Part shown: positions 62,284-64,000 of the stretch, one piece after another | Position numbering within the stretch: the stretch's first letter is position 1 | How the letters are laid out: the number at the start of each line of letters is the position of its first letter | DNA from: Desulfurococcaceae archaeon | GTDB taxonomy: Archaea > Thermoproteota > Thermoprotei_A > Sulfolobales > Desulfurococcaceae | Length of the DNA: 64,000 bases | Reading direction: 5' to 3' | NCBI GenBank assembly: GCA_038845865.1 | Contig: JAWBQJ010000001.1 | Coordinates: 1 to 64,000 of the forward strand | Made by a program: the position numbers and the translations under genes | Notes under the pieces: generated by a model | Databases searched by the model: none | Seen by the model: only the letters and a program-made list of their open reading frames with translations | Told to the model about the DNA's origin: nothing

Positions 62284-63257
62284 TACCACTTCACCACGTT
62301 AATAACCCTCGTGAGGGCGCTGTGCACGTAGTCGTAGTATCTTCCAGCTAGCTTTAACCCATGGGTACTTATTATTTCGTCTACGTAGTCCTCGAGCCAT
62401 AGTGGCGCCATGAAGCACGCATAACCGTTTTTTGATAAGTACTCTGAAAGCCTTTCAACGAACGAGCTGTAAAGCTGCTTGATTTCAGTTCCATGCGTGC
62501 TAGCGCCCTTACCATAAGGTAGGTCGGTAGCAACGTGATCCACCGCTTCGTAGGAGAGGTACCGGGAATCGCCTATTATCACTATGGAATTGGACTTGAA
62601 GTATTCAACGTTAAAAGACATGCCCTTAACGAGTTTCCAGTCTAAGTCCACGCCAATACCTCTCACGCCCATGGACCACGCCTCGACTAGGATCACTCCT
62701 GTACCGGCAAACGGATCTAGAAGAACCTCTCCTTCACGGGCTCTTGAAAGATTGATAAGCACCCTCGCGATATCGGGCGTTAACGCTATGCTTCTCTTAA
62801 ATGGCATGTTTCTAGTCCTTATAAGCATTGACTTCCTGCTTTGTACGTACTTCTTAATACCGACGAAAACCAGTCCACTGGAAAATATGAGTCTTTTTTC
62901 TTCTCCAATCCGGGTACCTTGCTTAAGGCCCACTGCGTCTAGGAATTCCTTGACTGCCCTACTGCTAACGGTAGACTTGTACACGGATAGATGTATAACC
63001 CTGTCCCCAACAACTTCAGCAACTTCTTTAGCGCCTGTGAGAGAGTAGGCACTGTAAACGCCGAGAAGTAAGCCGCTCTCTTTAATAAAACCGGCTCTTC
63101 TCATGATCTTGGCGGCTACGTCTAGCCCTGCCGTAGATGAGCATATCATCGTGTAGCACTCTAAACTCTCATGTGGACTGTACACTTCGAGGAGTGCTTT
63201 TAACTCGCCTTCTGCGAGGTGCTCGTTGCCACCACGTAGTACGAAGTACGTTTTCAA
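62283..63257 (-). CDS. trmG10: tRNA (guanine-N2) methyltransferase, TrmG10/Trm11 type
   Basis: A 324-aa protein with an N-terminal THUMP-like RNA-binding part and a C-terminal methyltransferase. DPFAGTGVILVEAW at 181-194 is SAM motif I, and DLPYG at 245-249 is the amino-methylating (N/D)PPY motif. It methylates G10 (or a near site) of tRNA. It overlaps rnz, making a tRNA maturation pair. Confidence 0.9.
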   Translation of the reverse strand: MKTYFVLRGGNEHLAEGELKALLEVYSPHESLECYTMICSSTAGLDVAAKIMRRAGFIKESGLLLGVYSAYSLTGAKEVAEVVGDRVIHLSVYKSTVSSRAVKEFLDAVGLKQGTRIGEEKRLIFSSGLVFVGIKKYVQSRKSMLIRTRNMPFKRSIALTPDIARVLINLSRAREGEVLLDPFAGTGVILVEAWSMGVRGIGVDLDWKLVKGMSFNVEYFKSNSIVIIGDSRYLSYEAVDHVATDLPYGKGASTHGTEIKQLYSSFVERLSEYLSKNGYACFMAPLWLEDYVDEIISTHGLKLAGRYYDYVHSALTRVINVVKW

Positions 63258-63304
63258 AGGAAAACACCCTCGGCGCGCTTAGCCAGCGTAGCCGCTGTTC
63301 TCTA

Positions 63305-64000
63305 TTAAAGGACCTTTTTTAACTCCTCTACTACTCTATGAGTCACGCTAACGTACTCTATTAACCTGTGCTCGTGTCTTATTCCCAGCGTATCTGCTAG
63401 TAAAACTCTAAGTGCGCCGGAAGCCTCTAGCTTCTTCACGGCATCGCCGACTAGTAATCCGTGAGTGGCCGCTACGACTACTTTCCTGGCACCGTTTTCG
63501 AGCAACATCTTTGAGGCTTCTGAAATTGTGCCACCGGTACTTATAATGTCATCTACCATAATTACATCCCTGCCCTTAATGCTTAGCTCCCTGGGAGTAT
63601 ACATTACTGTTCCCGTGACTCTATCACGTTGCTTAATAAGGTAGTCGTAGTCGAGCCCGTGAACTCTCGCCGCAATAAACGCTCTTTCCAAGGCGCCTTT
63701 ATCCGGTGCAATTATAACCGGTTTTTCGAGGTAGCTCAAAGCCCGAGCTACCAGAACATCTGATACCACGACGTTAATTACAGGACCTTCAAAGCACTCT
63801 AGTACACGTGTACTATGAACATCAACCGTAATTAGCACGTTGGCACCCGCTACTCTGAGCGACTTGGTCACTAGACATGCTGAAATGGGTTCGCCGGGTA
63901 GGAAGACCTTGTCTTGCCTAGAGTACGCGAGGTAGGGGATTAACGCGATGACCTTTTTAGCGCCTGCATTTTTAGCGGCATTAATTATTAGCAACGTCTT
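63305..64000 (-). CDS. prs: Ribose-phosphate pyrophosphokinase (5' end beyond window)
   Basis: The frame is open through the right edge, so the N-terminus is cut off; about 231 codons remain. ALIPYLAYSRQDK near the start of the visible part is the ATP/flexible-loop region, and VIMVDDIISTGGT near 153 is the PRPP-binding loop. It makes PRPP from ribose 5-phosphate for nucleotide synthesis. It may share a transcript with trmG10, 47 bases downstream. Confidence 0.95.
   Translation of the reverse strand, partial: KTLLIINAAKNAGAKKVIALIPYLAYSRQDKVFLPGEPISACLVTKSLRVAGANVLITVDVHSTRVLECFEGPVINVVVSDVLVARALSYLEKPVIIAPDKGALERAFIAARVHGLDYDYLIKQRDRVTGTVMYTPRELSIKGRDVIMVDDIISTGGTISEASKMLLENGARKVVVAATHGLLVGDAVKKLEASGALRVLLADTLGIRHEHRLIEYVSVTHRVVEELKKVL

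Overview
The window looks like chromosomal DNA of a hyperthermophilic crenarchaeon (Thermoproteota), most likely Desulfurococcales. This placement is inferred from gene content; no rRNA is present. Signals pointing that way are archaeal TATA boxes, frequent GTG and TTG starts behind GGTG-type ribosome binding sites, a tRNA-Pro with a 30-nt intron after position 37, an archaeal class I CCA enzyme, UPF0200/UPF0201, DUF1464, DUF1152, the AbrB-PhoU fusion, an Aeropyrum-type O-phosphoserine sulfhydrylase and PdxS/PdxT. I see no CRISPR array, rRNA or intact insertion sequence.

Layout. 1-5.8 kb: the end of an unidentified gene, an InlB-repeat surface protein, a decayed phosphodiesterase, then two glycosyltransferases and a UDP-galactopyranose-mutase-like flavoprotein (surface glycan genes). 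5.8-10.5 kb: an MFS and an ArsB/SLC13-type transporter separated by long decayed spacers, one with a probable TnpB remnant. 10.5-14.7 kb: a sodium:solute symporter with its DUF3311 partner, glycerate 2-kinase and a KDG-aldolase/DHDPS-family enzyme, consistent with a non-phosphorylating or branched Entner-Doudoroff route. 14.8-22.1 kb: a seven-gene minus-strand cluster with a complete ECF transporter, two MTA/SAH-deaminase-like amidohydrolases and a nucleoside phosphorylase, most simply read as purine (thio)nucleoside uptake and salvage. 22.3-26.3 kb: a DUF1464 gene, then pdxT, pdxS and an upstream threonine-synthase-like protein that has lost its PLP lysine and carries a C-terminal winged helix. 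A perfect 16-bp palindrome lies between that gene and pdxS. I regard this as the best candidate for an undescribed system: a vitamin B6 regulator built on a dead fold-type-II PLP enzyme.

26.8-36.1 kb: chromate-type transporter, secreted beta-propeller protein, membrane-anchored winged-helix regulator, MBL hydrolase, a TudS-like desulfidase/DUF1152/AbrB-PhoU operon, rhomboid protease and nitroreductase. 36.2-39 kb: a second ECF transporter (S, fused A, T). 39.1-45 kb: E1-like ThiF/MoeB protein convergent with O-phosphoserine sulfhydrylase, aminotransferase, flavin reductase, DUF47 protein, SagB-type oxidoreductase and a THUMP protein. 45.3-53.6 kb: Asp/Glu racemase-family protein, a complete dipeptide ABC operon and two secreted proteins. 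53.6-57 kb: a spacer-rich stretch with a possible nuclease-like orphan and a methyltransferase.

57-64 kb is rich in RNA-processing genes: intron-containing tRNA-Pro, a COG2112 kinase, CCA enzyme and ThpR in one operon, UPF0200/UPF0201, RNase Z overlapping a TrmG10-type tRNA methyltransferase, and PRPP synthetase running off the end. All functions are read from motifs by eye; no database search was run.
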